Below are positions 39,181 to 47,945 of a stretch of 64,000 nucleotides of DNA, piece by piece (the first letter of the stretch is position 1; each line of letters begins with the position of its first letter). The stretch is from Pseudomonas zanjanensis (lineage in GTDB: Bacteria > Pseudomonadota > Gammaproteobacteria > Pseudomonadales > Pseudomonadaceae), in NCBI RefSeq assembly GCF_014268745.2, contig NZ_JABWRB020000001.1:2294001-2358000 (forward strand). The letters run 5' to 3'. The position numbers were made by a program, and so were the translations under genes. A model generated the notes under the pieces. That model ran no database searches. It saw nothing but the letters and a program-made list of their open reading frames with translations, and was not told the DNA's origin.

Positions 39181-40784
39181 GACAGTTGCTCCGCCAGTTT
39201 GCGCAACACGCCTTCGAGTCGCTCGGGGGTGGTGATCGCAGCAACGAACCGATCCGGCCGCACCACCACGACGCAATCTCGGACCTTGGCAAACCATTCC
39301 CCCAGGCGGTTATCAACGTCTTCGACGCAAATGGCACCGCTGGCCGACAAGGGTTGATTGCGCCCCACGCCACTGCGCGAGCGATTGATCTGGATGAAAC
39401 GCGTGTCCCAGCGCGCCCAATAAGCAGCGGTCTGCTCGCTGAGTTGTTCGCTCGGATTGACCCGATACCCCAGCACCGCATAGGAATGCCCCAGTACCTC
39501 GTCCAGGCGCCGACGCTGGCCTTGGGAATCTTCGATGGACGGTTGGATGAACAACTGTCCAACCAGATCATCCTCATGCAACTCGGCACGCTCGTGATAC
39601 ACCAGGCCTTTGGTGATGGTCGCCTTGGGTTTGAACTTGAATTCCAGCAAATGCGAACGCAGGTTGTCGACGCTGTTGACGGCCTGGAACAACCAGTCCC
39701 GCACCCCGGCCATCAACGGGTTGGTCAGCCCCAGGACCGCGCCCATGTTGTCGGCTAACGCGATGAGATCGGTCGCGTGCCCGCGGCGCTCCTGGTCGTA
39801 ACTGGCCAGGATCGCCGGCGCCGCCCGCCCCTGGAGAATCGCGGCGAGCTTCCAGCTGACGTTGGCGACATCACGCAGGCCTGAGTTGAGCCCCTGCCCG
39901 GCCCAGGGCGGGGAAATATGCGCCGCATCCCCCACCAATGCCACACGGCCCTGGACAAAGCGCGCCGCGACCCGGGAGTTATGGGTGTAGGCGCGGATCC
40001 GGATGATCTCCAGTTGATCGACCGCCTCGCCAATATGCCCACGGATCAAATCCCGGATCATCGCCTCTTCGCACATCCGGGTCTCGTCTTCGCCCTCCAG
40101 GAGCATGAACTCCCAGCGCCGCTGCTGATACGGCAGGTAGATGCAGACAAAGGGTCGCTGAGGGTCGGCATGCAGGGCGGTGTACGGTGCATCCAGGGAG
40201 TCGTTGGCCGTGTCGATCACCACCCATTTGCGCGGATGGGTCAGCCCCAGCAATTCGATGCCGAGTTTCTTGCGCACGCTGGAACGTCCGCCATCGGCAC
40301 CGATCACGTACTGCGCCTGCAACTGATACAGCTCCCCTTGGGCATCGCGCACCTGCAAGGTCACGCCCTCGGCGTCCTGCTCCAGATCGAGCATTTCATG
40401 GCCCTGGCGCAACTCGACACTGGCGTGTTTGCCCAACTGCTCGCGCAGCGTCGTTTCCAGCAACTGCTGCATGAAGATGTTGCGCATCGGCCAGCCATAG
40501 TTCGCCGTGCTCGGCTTGACCTCGGCAAAACACACGCCCCGCGCATTGTAGTAACGCAGGGGCACGTTGCTGATCATGTCGCGTGCGGCCAGCTCAGCGA
40601 TGCCGATGCCCTGCAACACCCGCAGCGCCTCGTCATCCATGCCCACCGCACGGGGATACGGCAGGACGCCGTCAGCCAATTCGAGGACGATGCAGTCGAT
40701 ACCGTACAGCCCCATGTAATGAGCGGCCGTGATCCCGTTCGGGCCACCGCCCACGATGACTACCTGGGTTTTCTCCTGCTTCAT
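39177..40784 (-). CDS. FAD aromatic hydroxylase, MhpA-like
   Basis: 535 residues, class A flavin monooxygenase of the MhpA/phenol-hydroxylase size rather than the 390-residue PHBH size. The dinucleotide fold VVIVGGGPNGITAAHYMGLY has GxGxxG at residues 12-17; VIGADGGRSSVRKKLGI is the DG motif, and VALVGDAAHISPPWAGQGLN the FAD-ribityl GD motif. The thioredoxin-like C-terminal domain lacks catalytic Cys, as is normal. It would use NAD(P)H and O2 to hydroxylate a phenolic, or open a hydroxypyridine ring. Its end overlaps the hydratase gene. Confidence 0.9.
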   Translation of the reverse strand: MKQEKTQVVIVGGGPNGITAAHYMGLYGIDCIVLELADGVLPYPRAVGMDDEALRVLQGIGIAELAARDMISNVPLRYYNARGVCFAEVKPSTANYGWPMRNIFMQQLLETTLREQLGKHASVELRQGHEMLDLEQDAEGVTLQVRDAQGELYQLQAQYVIGADGGRSSVRKKLGIELLGLTHPRKWVVIDTANDSLDAPYTALHADPQRPFVCIYLPYQQRRWEFMLLEGEDETRMCEEAMIRDLIRGHIGEAVDQLEIIRIRAYTHNSRVAARFVQGRVALVGDAAHISPPWAGQGLNSGLRDVANVSWKLAAILQGRAAPAILASYDQERRGHATDLIALADNMGAVLGLTNPLMAGVRDWLFQAVNSVDNLRSHLLEFKFKPKATITKGLVYHERAELHEDDLVGQLFIQPSIEDSQGQRRRLDEVLGHSYAVLGYRVNPSEQLSEQTAAYWARWDTRFIQINRSRSGVGRNQPLSASGAICVEDVDNRLGEWFAKVRDCVVVVRPDRFVAAITTPERLEGVLRKLAEQLS

Positions 40785-40786
40785 CG

Positions 40787-41650
40787 CTATTCACCGCTTT
40801 GTTGTTGTGGTTTTAGGCATTGGTCGTACAAATAGTCCATGACGACAAGGTTGAACATTGCGCTCTGGTCATCATGAACGTAATGGCTGGCGTCGGCGAT
40901 TTCCTCTGTGTTCACCCACTTGTTGGCCTGCTTTATCGACTCGAGGGTCGCCAGGGGCAGGAAGTCGGAACGGGCGCCACGAATGAACAGCGTCGGGCAA
41001 TCCAGCGCCCGTACCGCCGGCCACAGATCGGTCGGGGTAATGCTCAGGCGCGCCTGGGCAATGCCTTGCTGGTCGTGACGCCATTCGATTCCAGCCGGGG
41101 TTTCCTTCATCGAATACATCAACCTGGAGGCCAGTCCCTCCTCAGAGAGACCAGGTCGCGCTTGCAGCCAGAACTGGGCGGCGCTCTCCCAGTCAGGAAA
41201 CAACAGCGGTGTCTGGCTCATCTCGCGCCGAATCCGCGCGGCGCCGTCACCGCTGACCGAAGAACCCGGGCCGATGTCTTCGATCACCAGTGCTTGCAGT
41301 CGTCCCGGATGGAGCCGCGCATACTCCAGCGCATTGGTGCCACCCAGAGAATGCCCCACCAGGACGAAACGCTGCAGCCCCAAATGTGCCACCAGGTCTT
41401 CAAGATCGTTGACATAGACCTCGGTCCGGTAACTGGAGGCATCCGCCCAGTCACTGTAGCCGCGACCGCGCTGGTCAAGGGCATAGCAGCAGTACCGCTC
41501 GCCCAACGCATTGGCCAGGCCATCCCAGGTCTGGGCATAGGAACGCAGCCCATGGAGCAGCAGCACGGGAATGCCTGACGCATCGCCCCATGACAGATAG
41601 TGCAGGCGCATCCCCGAACGATTGGTGAAGAACTGGCTGTTTGCAGACAT
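40787..41650 (-). CDS. Alpha/beta hydrolase, MhpC-like
   Basis: 287 residues. LLLHGLRSYAQTWDGLA forms the oxyanion region, VLVGHSLGGTNALEYA holds the nucleophile Ser101, FIRGARSDFLP a late acidic residue, and ADASHYVHDDQ the catalytic His. The triad looks complete. Beside a flavin hydroxylase, a VOC protein and an MhpD-like hydratase, C-C bond hydrolysis of a ring-cleavage product is plausible; amide or ester hydrolysis is the alternative. ATG 41648-41650 is used; a GTG five codons earlier is possible. Two bases separate it from the hydroxylase. Confidence 0.87.
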   Translation of the reverse strand: MSANSQFFTNRSGMRLHYLSWGDASGIPVLLLHGLRSYAQTWDGLANALGERYCCYALDQRGRGYSDWADASSYRTEVYVNDLEDLVAHLGLQRFVLVGHSLGGTNALEYARLHPGRLQALVIEDIGPGSSVSGDGAARIRREMSQTPLLFPDWESAAQFWLQARPGLSEEGLASRLMYSMKETPAGIEWRHDQQGIAQARLSITPTDLWPAVRALDCPTLFIRGARSDFLPLATLESIKQANKWVNTEEIADASHYVHDDQSAMFNLVVMDYLYDQCLKPQQQSGE

Positions 41651-41677
41651 TCGTTGGCTTCCCACGATCAGCGCCCC

Positions 41678-42280
41678 TCAATACAGGCCGTCATTGCCCT
41701 TGACGTCAGCCGCCTGGAGACCACCCAGGCGCGCATGCAAACGCCCGCGCGTGGCGAAGGCCCAGATGATGATCAACTCGTCGGCCGCCGGACCATCGCC
41801 GAACGACAGGGAAATGCTGTCGTAGTGGGAACGGACATACAGCGCGTCCTTGTGGGCCAGCGGCACGTCGATGGTCACGCCAGGCCCGCCGCGCTTGCCG
41901 GTGGAAGGCACCCAGGACTTGCCGCCGCCCAACGCGACACGGATCGGATCCGCCGCCGGATTGGTCAGCAATGCATTGCCGTGCTCGTACTCACCTTGGC
42001 TGCCCACAAGGCACGCCTTGCCGTAACTGACGATCTCGCGCTGGCCCGCCAGTACCCGAATGCGCCGACCAAACTCCTGGCCCAGCAAGGGTGACGGTTC
42101 TATCAACTCCGCCAGGCTTTCACTGAAACGGCCGGCGTAAGGGTTGGCGATCACCGCGCCGATGGCGTACTTGAACAGCGGCTCGCCGTCGGCCAACTGG
42201 CCGGTTTCGTTGGCCAGGGTTTCCTCGACGAAGCTGTACCATTTGCGGATGTGATAACTGGCGAAATTCGCGGTTTTCAT
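41678..42280 (-). CDS. AA_synth (DUF1185) family protein
   Basis: 200 residues. NPYAGRFSESLAEL near the N-terminus, IVSYGKACLVGSQGEYEHGN, GGPGVTIDVPLAHKDAL, VRSHYDSISLSF and PAADELIIIWAFATRGRLHA match my memory of the 'amino acid synthesis' family, whose biochemical role is not established. It is soluble with no signal peptide. Such proteins occur in degradative operons of heterocycles and amino acids. Conserved His and Glu (EYEHGN) could be catalytic. ATG 42278-42280 is used; a TTG six codons earlier is possible. Confidence 0.78.
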   Translation of the reverse strand: MKTANFASYHIRKWYSFVEETLANETGQLADGEPLFKYAIGAVIANPYAGRFSESLAELIEPSPLLGQEFGRRIRVLAGQREIVSYGKACLVGSQGEYEHGNALLTNPAADPIRVALGGGKSWVPSTGKRGGPGVTIDVPLAHKDALYVRSHYDSISLSFGDGPAADELIIIWAFATRGRLHARLGGLQAADVKGNDGLY

Positions 42281-42294
42281 AAGAGCAGTCTCAT

Positions 42295-42744
42295 TCAAAG
42301 TGGGTCGAGATCGAAATGCCGGCTGGGGGCGCCAGCGGCCTTGAAGCGGGCCTTGCCGAGCGCATCGTCGTGTTCGGACTCGAGGAAAAATTCCATGCGA
42401 TTGCCATCGGGGTCGTTGAAATACACGCCGTTGCCGATCTCGTGGTCGGTGATCTTCACCACTTCGACGCCCTTGTTCAGCAACATGCCGTAGAGCTTGC
42501 GCAGGGTGGTCATGTCGCCCGCGATCTCCAGCCCGTAGTGCTGCAATCCCAGGCCGCCCTGGTGGGCTCCGGGTTCCGCGCGGAGCAACGCGATGTCGTG
42601 ATGCTTGGCACCAAACGCCATCATGATCCAGCTTTCACCCCGGGCGCTTTCATGCATGCCCAGCACGTCGGCGTACCAGCGCGCCGACACTTGCGGGTCG
42701 CGCACGAACAACGACAGGTGAGTACGAACGACTTCGACTTTCAT
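42295..42744 (-). CDS. VOC family protein, possible extradiol dioxygenase
   Basis: 149 residues, one vicinal-oxygen-chelate unit pair. Candidate metal ligands are His9 (RTHLSLFV), His69 (LQHYGLEI) and Glu118 (RMEFFLE), with Tyr108 in YFNDPDGNRMEFF, the arrangement of the catalytic domain of type I extradiol dioxygenases. Small VOC proteins may also be glyoxalases or isomerases. Among hydroxylase, C-C hydrolase and dienoate hydratase genes, ring cleavage is an attractive reading, by inference. Confidence 0.83.
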   Translation of the reverse strand: MKVEVVRTHLSLFVRDPQVSARWYADVLGMHESARGESWIMMAFGAKHHDIALLRAEPGAHQGGLGLQHYGLEIAGDMTTLRKLYGMLLNKGVEVVKITDHEIGNGVYFNDPDGNRMEFFLESEHDDALGKARFKAAGAPSRHFDLDPL

Positions 42745-42755
42745 CGCACGGTCCC

Positions 42756-43796
42756 TCAGTTTTTCTTGATGATGGATTGATGCCCGGACTTGATTTGCGC
42801 CACGGCGGGCGTCCAGAGCACATCAGCGATTTCACTGAACTCGCGCCACTGCTTCTGCCAGCCGTCACCGCCATTCTCGGAGGTGAACAGATGACCGTAC
42901 TTGGTACCGGCGACGATCTGGCGAGGGTCGGCAGGGTTCAAGGCAATCGCCCAGACACAGGAGTTGGGTTGTTGCGGCAGTGGCAGCACTTCCCAACTGA
43001 CGGCGGCATCCCGGGAGACCAGCACCTTGCTGGTGGTGCCTGGGGTGCCGTCGGAGATGCTCAGGTACAGCGTATCCTCGCTGCCCAACGCCGCATTCAT
43101 GGCGCGCACGTAGTACAGGCCGAAGGTTTCCCGGGCGACGATGCCAGTCCAGGTCTGCCCTTCGTCGAGGCTGCGGTACACGGCGTTGACGCACACCACG
43201 ACGATGACCTTTTGCCCGTGGTTGGGCAGGACCACGATGTTGTGCACGTCCGAGTTGTAGTCCCACAGCAAGCGATCATCGACGCGGGTCCAGCTGTCGC
43301 CACCGTCACGGCTGTGGAACAGCCCACCCTCTTCCAGGCCGAACCAGAGTTGGTTGCGGTCCGTGGGGTCGTAGGCGAAGGCCAGCAAGCGTGGACGACT
43401 GACGCCGTCGCAGAATTCCGGGATTTCCACCGGGGCCCGATCCCAGCTCTGGCCACCGTCGAGGGTGCGCCACAGCACGGCGCGTGACGGCGCGCCGGTG
43501 CCGACGAAAATCCGCTGCGCATCCTGGGGATCCACCGCGACCTTCCAGACTGTCTGCCCATTGAACGGCGAATCCACCCGCTGCCAATAGCCGCCGGTAT
43601 CGCGGCTGACGCACAGGCCGACATCGGTGCCGGCGTAGACCACCTCGGGCGCGCCCGGATGAAAACTCAGGGACCGGGTGATCGCATCGAATTCCAGGTC
43701 CTGGCCCAGGCCCAGGCGATGCCAGGTGCGACCGTCGTCGGCGCTGCGGATCAGCGCTTGCCCGACGGTGGCGACCAAAAGGGTTCCGTTACTCAT
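42756..43796 (-). CDS. Cytoplasmic BNR/Asp-box beta-propeller protein
   Basis: 346 residues. Seven Asp boxes (S-x-D-x-G-x-x-W type) are readable: SADDGRTW, SRDTGGYW, TLDGGQSW, SRDGGDSW, SLDEGQTW, SRDAAVSW and SENGGDGW, spaced about 45-50 residues, so a seven-bladed propeller is likely. It lacks a signal peptide and the arginine triad and FRIP motif of sialidases are not evident, so a sialidase label would mislead. In a catabolic operon it may be an isomerase, lactonase, hydrolase or scaffold; function unknown. ATG 43794-43796 is preceded by an in-frame GTG. Confidence 0.82.
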   Translation of the reverse strand: MSNGTLLVATVGQALIRSADDGRTWHRLGLGQDLEFDAITRSLSFHPGAPEVVYAGTDVGLCVSRDTGGYWQRVDSPFNGQTVWKVAVDPQDAQRIFVGTGAPSRAVLWRTLDGGQSWDRAPVEIPEFCDGVSRPRLLAFAYDPTDRNQLWFGLEEGGLFHSRDGGDSWTRVDDRLLWDYNSDVHNIVVLPNHGQKVIVVVCVNAVYRSLDEGQTWTGIVARETFGLYYVRAMNAALGSEDTLYLSISDGTPGTTSKVLVSRDAAVSWEVLPLPQQPNSCVWAIALNPADPRQIVAGTKYGHLFTSENGGDGWQKQWREFSEIADVLWTPAVAQIKSGHQSIIKKN

Positions 43797-43808
43797 CACT
43801 GCTGCTCC

Positions 43809-44603
43809 TCAAATGAAGATGCCACGGGTCAAGCCGCCGTCGATGCCAATCGATTCCCCGGTCACCGCACCGGCCTTGGGGGACGCGAGGAAACCGATCA
43901 GCCAGCCCATTTCGATGGGGGCCAGGGTGCGTCGGATCGGCGTCGCGTCGATGTAGCCCTGCTCCACCTGCTCGGGCGTCTTGCCCTGCTTGACCCCTTC
44001 GCGCTCGTACAGCTCCTGGATGTGCGGGGTGTCGACCACGCCGGGGTGGATCAGGTTGACCGTGATGCCGGACGGGCCGAGTTGATCGGAGAGGGTCTTG
44101 GTCATGTGGGCGATGGCCAGGTTTCGCATGCCCGAAAGCACCTTGCTGCCACGCCCGGTCAGGCCACCGATGTTGATGATGCGACCGAAACCGCCAGCCT
44201 TCATGTGCGGCGTCACCGCCTTGGCGCAACGGAAATAGCCGATCACCTTGGTGTTGAGGTCCGAGAGCAGTTCATCGTCGCCGGCATGTTCGATGTCGTT
44301 GCGCACCACGCCGGACGGGGCCGCCGCGCCGTTGACCAGGATATCGATGCGGCCAAAGTGCTTGTGGGCCGCTTCGACCATGTCGGACACCGCCGACATC
44401 TGGTTGGTGTCACAGAACAGCGGCAGCACCTCGTTGCCGGTCTCGGCGCTGATTTCCTCGGCGGCTTGCTGGAGGTATTCCATGCGCCGCGCGCAGATCA
44501 CCACCTTGCAACCTTCCTGAGACAGAAAGCGCGCGACTTCCTTGCCGATGCCCATGCCACCGCCGGTGACGATCGCCACGCGGCCTTGCAATTCCAGATC
44601 CAT
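43809..44603 (-). CDS. Atypical SDR lacking the Ser-Tyr-Lys triad
   Basis: 264 residues with a normal SDR nucleotide site (VTGGGMGIGKEVARFLS), IDILVNGAAAPSG and a C-terminal GIDGG motif. The catalytic region reads RIINIGGLTGRGSKVLSG then MRNLAIAHMTKTLSDQL. Aligned by the TKTLSDQL helix, the usual Tyr-x-x-x-Lys is Ser-x-x-x-Asn and the Ser of INxSS is Gly, so all three are missing. It may have lost redox chemistry, use another mechanism, or bind cofactor in a complex. ATG 44601-44603 follows AGAGGAA. Confidence 0.88.
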   Translation of the reverse strand: MDLELQGRVAIVTGGGMGIGKEVARFLSQEGCKVVICARRMEYLQQAAEEISAETGNEVLPLFCDTNQMSAVSDMVEAAHKHFGRIDILVNGAAAPSGVVRNDIEHAGDDELLSDLNTKVIGYFRCAKAVTPHMKAGGFGRIINIGGLTGRGSKVLSGMRNLAIAHMTKTLSDQLGPSGITVNLIHPGVVDTPHIQELYEREGVKQGKTPEQVEQGYIDATPIRRTLAPIEMGWLIGFLASPKAGAVTGESIGIDGGLTRGIFI

Positions 44604-44629
44604 AGCAGTTCCTCTTGTGATTATTCGGC

Positions 44630-46120
44630 TCAGGCCAGATCGACGAAGACACTTTTGGTTTCGGTGTAGGCATCGATCACGTTCTTGCTCATTTCCCGGC
44701 CCCAGCCGGATTGCTTGTAGCCACCGAAGGGCGAGGCCGGGTCGACGACGTTCCAGCAGTTGATCCACACCGAGCCGGCCTTCAACTGCGCCGCCACGCG
44801 GTGGGCGGAGCGCAAGTCACGGGTCCACAGTCCGGCCGCCAGGCCATAAGGCGAGTCGTTGGCACGCAGCACCAGCTCGTCGATTTCGGTCCAGCTCATG
44901 ACGGTCAGCACCGGGCCGAAGATTTCTTCCCGGGCGACACAGGCGCGCTCGGCGCGGTCGAGAAACACGCTGGGGCGGATGAAGTGGCCGCGCTCCAAAT
45001 GGTCGGGACGATCACCGCCGCAGATCAGTTCGGCGCCCTCGTCCTGGCCCCGCTGCAGGTAGCCACGCACCGTGCCCAATTGCCGGGCCGAGACCAGCGG
45101 GCCCATGCTGTTGGCCGGATCCAAGCCTGGCCCCAACACATGGGCGGTGGCGTGGCGCTGGAGCTCTTCGAGCACCTGGTCGAGGACGCTGGCGTGCACG
45201 TACAGACGCGAACCGGCGGTGCAGACTTGGCCCTGGTTGTAGAAAATCCCATCGGCGGCGCCTTTGGCGGCCCGGACGATGTCGGCGTCCGGCAGGATGA
45301 TGTTGGGGGACTTGCCACCCAACTCCAGGGAGACCTTCTTCATGTTGCCGGTGGCCGCCTGGGCGATCAGCCGGCCCACTTGGGTCGAACCGGTGAAGGC
45401 GATCTTGTCCACGTCCAGGTGCTGGGCCAGCGGTGCGCCAGTGCGCGCGCCGAGGCCGGTGAGCAGGTTGACCACCCCGGCCGGGAAACCGGCGGCCTCG
45501 ATCAATTGCACCAGGCGAATGGCAACCAGGGGCGTCTGTTCGGCGGGCTTGAGCACCGCGACACAACCGGTCGCCAGCACCGGGCCGAGCTTCCACACGC
45601 ACATGGTCAGCGGAAAATTCCACGGCACGATCAACGCGCAGACGCCCACCGGCTCGCGCAAGGTGTAGTTGAGCATCGGCGCGCCACTGGCGGGCGACAC
45701 CGGCAACGTGCTGCCTTCGATCTTGGTCGGCCAACCGGCAAAGTAACGAATGATATTCGCGGCGCTGGCCGCTTCGCCCCGGGCCGCGCCGATCGGCTTG
45801 CCGTTTTCCAGGGTGATCAATTGCGCCAGCTCTTCGCGATGCTGGTCGAGCAGTTCCGCCAGGCGAAACAACAATAGCCCGCGCTGGGCCGGCGACTGCT
45901 GCGCCCAAGCTCCGGTGAAGGCCGCGCGGGCGGCAGCGACGGCGGCATCCACATCGCGTTCGCCGCCTTCGGCGACTTCCGTCAGGGTGTGTTCAGTGGC
46001 CGGGTTTTCCACGGCAAACCGGCGACCATCGGCGGCGTCCTGCCAGGTGCCGCCGATAAACAGGCGCCCGGGTAACGACAGGAACTTCTCGACCGCGGGT
46101 AACAATTGAATCTGCTTCAT
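44630..46120 (-). CDS. Aldehyde dehydrogenase
   Basis: 496 residues. IVPWNFPLTMCVWKLGP carries the catalytic Asn, VSLELGGKSPNIIL the general-base Glu and YNQGQVCTAGSRLYV the nucleophile Cys; the active site is intact. It oxidises an aldehyde with NAD(P)+. AGGAGG just before the ATG at 46118-46120 is a strong ribosome-binding site. Directly downstream of a ThDP enzyme that may decarboxylate a 2-keto acid, it probably oxidises the resulting aldehyde, as in mandelate-type pathways. Confidence 0.93.
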   Translation of the reverse strand: MKQIQLLPAVEKFLSLPGRLFIGGTWQDAADGRRFAVENPATEHTLTEVAEGGERDVDAAVAAARAAFTGAWAQQSPAQRGLLLFRLAELLDQHREELAQLITLENGKPIGAARGEAASAANIIRYFAGWPTKIEGSTLPVSPASGAPMLNYTLREPVGVCALIVPWNFPLTMCVWKLGPVLATGCVAVLKPAEQTPLVAIRLVQLIEAAGFPAGVVNLLTGLGARTGAPLAQHLDVDKIAFTGSTQVGRLIAQAATGNMKKVSLELGGKSPNIILPDADIVRAAKGAADGIFYNQGQVCTAGSRLYVHASVLDQVLEELQRHATAHVLGPGLDPANSMGPLVSARQLGTVRGYLQRGQDEGAELICGGDRPDHLERGHFIRPSVFLDRAERACVAREEIFGPVLTVMSWTEIDELVLRANDSPYGLAAGLWTRDLRSAHRVAAQLKAGSVWINCWNVVDPASPFGGYKQSGWGREMSKNVIDAYTETKSVFVDLA

Positions 46121-46130
46121 ATCCCCTCCT

Positions 46131-47672
46131 TCACAGCGCCATTTCAATCAGGCAAGGACCGCCATCGGCCTTGGCGTTGGCCAGGGCGCGCTGCAACTCG
46201 CCGTTGGTGTGCACAGTGCTGGCCGGCAAGCCGTAGCCCTTGGCCAGGGCCTTCCAATCGATGCGAGGACGGTCCAGTACCGTCAGGCTCAGGGCCTCGG
46301 GGCCCAGCTCGGTCATGCCGAAGCGGCGCAGTTCGTTTTGCAGGATGGCGTAGCGATGGTTGGCCGCGATCAGGATCACCACCGGCAATTGCTCCCGGGC
46401 GATGCTCCACAAGGTCTGGATCGTGTACTGGGCACTGCCGTCCGATTGCAGGCAGAACACCTTGTTGCCACGCTCGGCCATGGCGGCGCCAAAGCCCACC
46501 GGGATGCCCTGGCCGATGGCCCCACCGGTATTGGTCAAGACCCGATGCCGTGCGGCATGGGCCGAGGCAGTGAAGAACGGATAGCCGCACGTCCCGCCTT
46601 CCACCGAAACGATGCAGTCGTCCGGCAGCGACGCGGCCATCACCTGGCCCACGGATTGGGGCGTCAACGTGGCTTCGCTGGGCGGCAGTTCGATACCGCT
46701 TGGCGTGGGCACATAAGCCGGTGCTTCAAGGGCATCGGCCAGCGCAGTGAGCGCCCCGGCAACGTCGTCCCCCACCTCAGCCAAACACAGCAGGCGTTCA
46801 CGCTCGGCCAGCCGCGAGGCAATGCCTTCGTAGCCGAAATAGCTGATGGGTTCGGGGACGCCGGCGCAGACCACCGCGTCATATTGATCCAGGATCTCGA
46901 TGGCCACTTCAGGGAAGTAAGGCAGGCGATCCAGGTCCGGCAGGCCACCACCGCGATAACTCACGCGGGGAAAGGTTTCGGCGAACAGTCGCACGCCCGG
47001 CAGCCGGGCCAGACGCCCCGCTGCTTCGAGTCCGGCGACGGACAAGCCTTGGTCGCCGACGATAAACACCAGGCGCCGGCCATCGCGCAGTGCCTGGGCG
47101 ACCGCCTCGATCCGGTCACCGGCAAAACGCCGGACCGGGGCCTGCAATGCGGTGAAGGCTTTCTCGTGCTGCACGGTGTTGGCTTGCAGGTCCATCGGCA
47201 GAATCAGGCTGGCGATCTGGCCGTTGGCTTGCCAGGCGGCACGCACCGCCTCCTGGAAATCTTCACCAACGCCCGATGCCGTGCGCGAGGTACGTACCCA
47301 CGTGGAAACGCTGCCGGCCAAGGCCTGGATATCACTGGCCAACGGCGGATCGTAATTGACGTGCCAGGACGCGTGATCGCCGATGACGTTGACGATCGGG
47401 GTGTTGGCGCGACGGGCGTTGTGCAGGTTGGCGATGCCATTGGCAAAGCCGGGGCCGAGGTGCGTCAAGGTCATCGCCGGCTTGCCGGCAATCCGGCCGT
47501 AGCCGTCCGCTGCACCGGTGCATACCCCTTCGAACAAGGACAGTACCGGCTTGAGGGCTGGCGCGCTGGCCATGGCTGCCACCAGGGGGATTTCAGTCGT
47601 TCCGGGGTTGGCGAAGCAGTATTCGATACCGCTCGCCACCGCCGCTTTCACTATCAGTTGCGCACCATTCAT
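46131..47672 (-). CDS. ThDP-dependent enzyme, benzoylformate decarboxylase/IlvB-like
   Basis: 513 residues. The ThDP-activating Glu is at position 48 (SLFEGVCTGAADGYGR), and the cofactor motif is SDGSAQYTIQTLWSIARE followed by ANHRY, a variant of GDGS-x26-NN. Lengths and motifs fit the group often annotated as acetolactate synthase large subunit but found in catabolic operons. Likely chemistry is decarboxylation of an aromatic or branched 2-keto acid, or C-C cleavage of a diketone. First gene of the nine-gene operon; divergent from an IclR gene. Confidence 0.87.
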   Translation of the reverse strand: MNGAQLIVKAAVASGIEYCFANPGTTEIPLVAAMASAPALKPVLSLFEGVCTGAADGYGRIAGKPAMTLTHLGPGFANGIANLHNARRANTPIVNVIGDHASWHVNYDPPLASDIQALAGSVSTWVRTSRTASGVGEDFQEAVRAAWQANGQIASLILPMDLQANTVQHEKAFTALQAPVRRFAGDRIEAVAQALRDGRRLVFIVGDQGLSVAGLEAAGRLARLPGVRLFAETFPRVSYRGGGLPDLDRLPYFPEVAIEILDQYDAVVCAGVPEPISYFGYEGIASRLAERERLLCLAEVGDDVAGALTALADALEAPAYVPTPSGIELPPSEATLTPQSVGQVMAASLPDDCIVSVEGGTCGYPFFTASAHAARHRVLTNTGGAIGQGIPVGFGAAMAERGNKVFCLQSDGSAQYTIQTLWSIAREQLPVVILIAANHRYAILQNELRRFGMTELGPEALSLTVLDRPRIDWKALAKGYGLPASTVHTNGELQRALANAKADGGPCLIEMAL

Positions 47673-47747
47673 TTCCAGCCCTCTTCATCGAGCGTTTGCA
47701 GTGGCTGAGATTTATCACACAGCCAAATCGACAAAACAAGCTATTTT

Positions 47748-47782
47748 TATGCATTAAAATCATATTTTGAGATAAATGCATA
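47748..47782. promoter_or_regulatory. Inverted repeat between ThDP operon and IclR gene
   Basis: TATGCATT at 47748-47755 and AATGCATA at 47775-47782 are perfect inverted copies 19 bases apart, in a markedly AT-rich part of the 273-base intergenic region. The region must hold both divergent promoters and is the likely target of the IclR protein. Nothing else was recognised here. Confidence 0.5.
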
Positions 47783-47945
47783 TTTTTGAAGGGCAAATGA
47801 CTGGAAATCAGTTTGCATTTCTCAAGCGTTCGGTTACCGTGGCAACGCGCTCCTGAGGGCATGCGCGGGCTTTTCATCACCGCCGCGGCTACCTATAGTG
47901 CTCACCCAACGCCCCCCTACGCGCCATTCCCCCTTTAGGAGCGAA

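Noticed and set aside
42756..43796. Sialidase
   Set aside because: Asp boxes alone are not diagnostic; no signal peptide, FRIP motif or arginine triad was seen, and the context is catabolic.
46131..47672. Biosynthetic acetolactate synthase
   Set aside because: No small subunit gene follows, and the gene is in a catabolic operon with an aldehyde dehydrogenase and IclR control.
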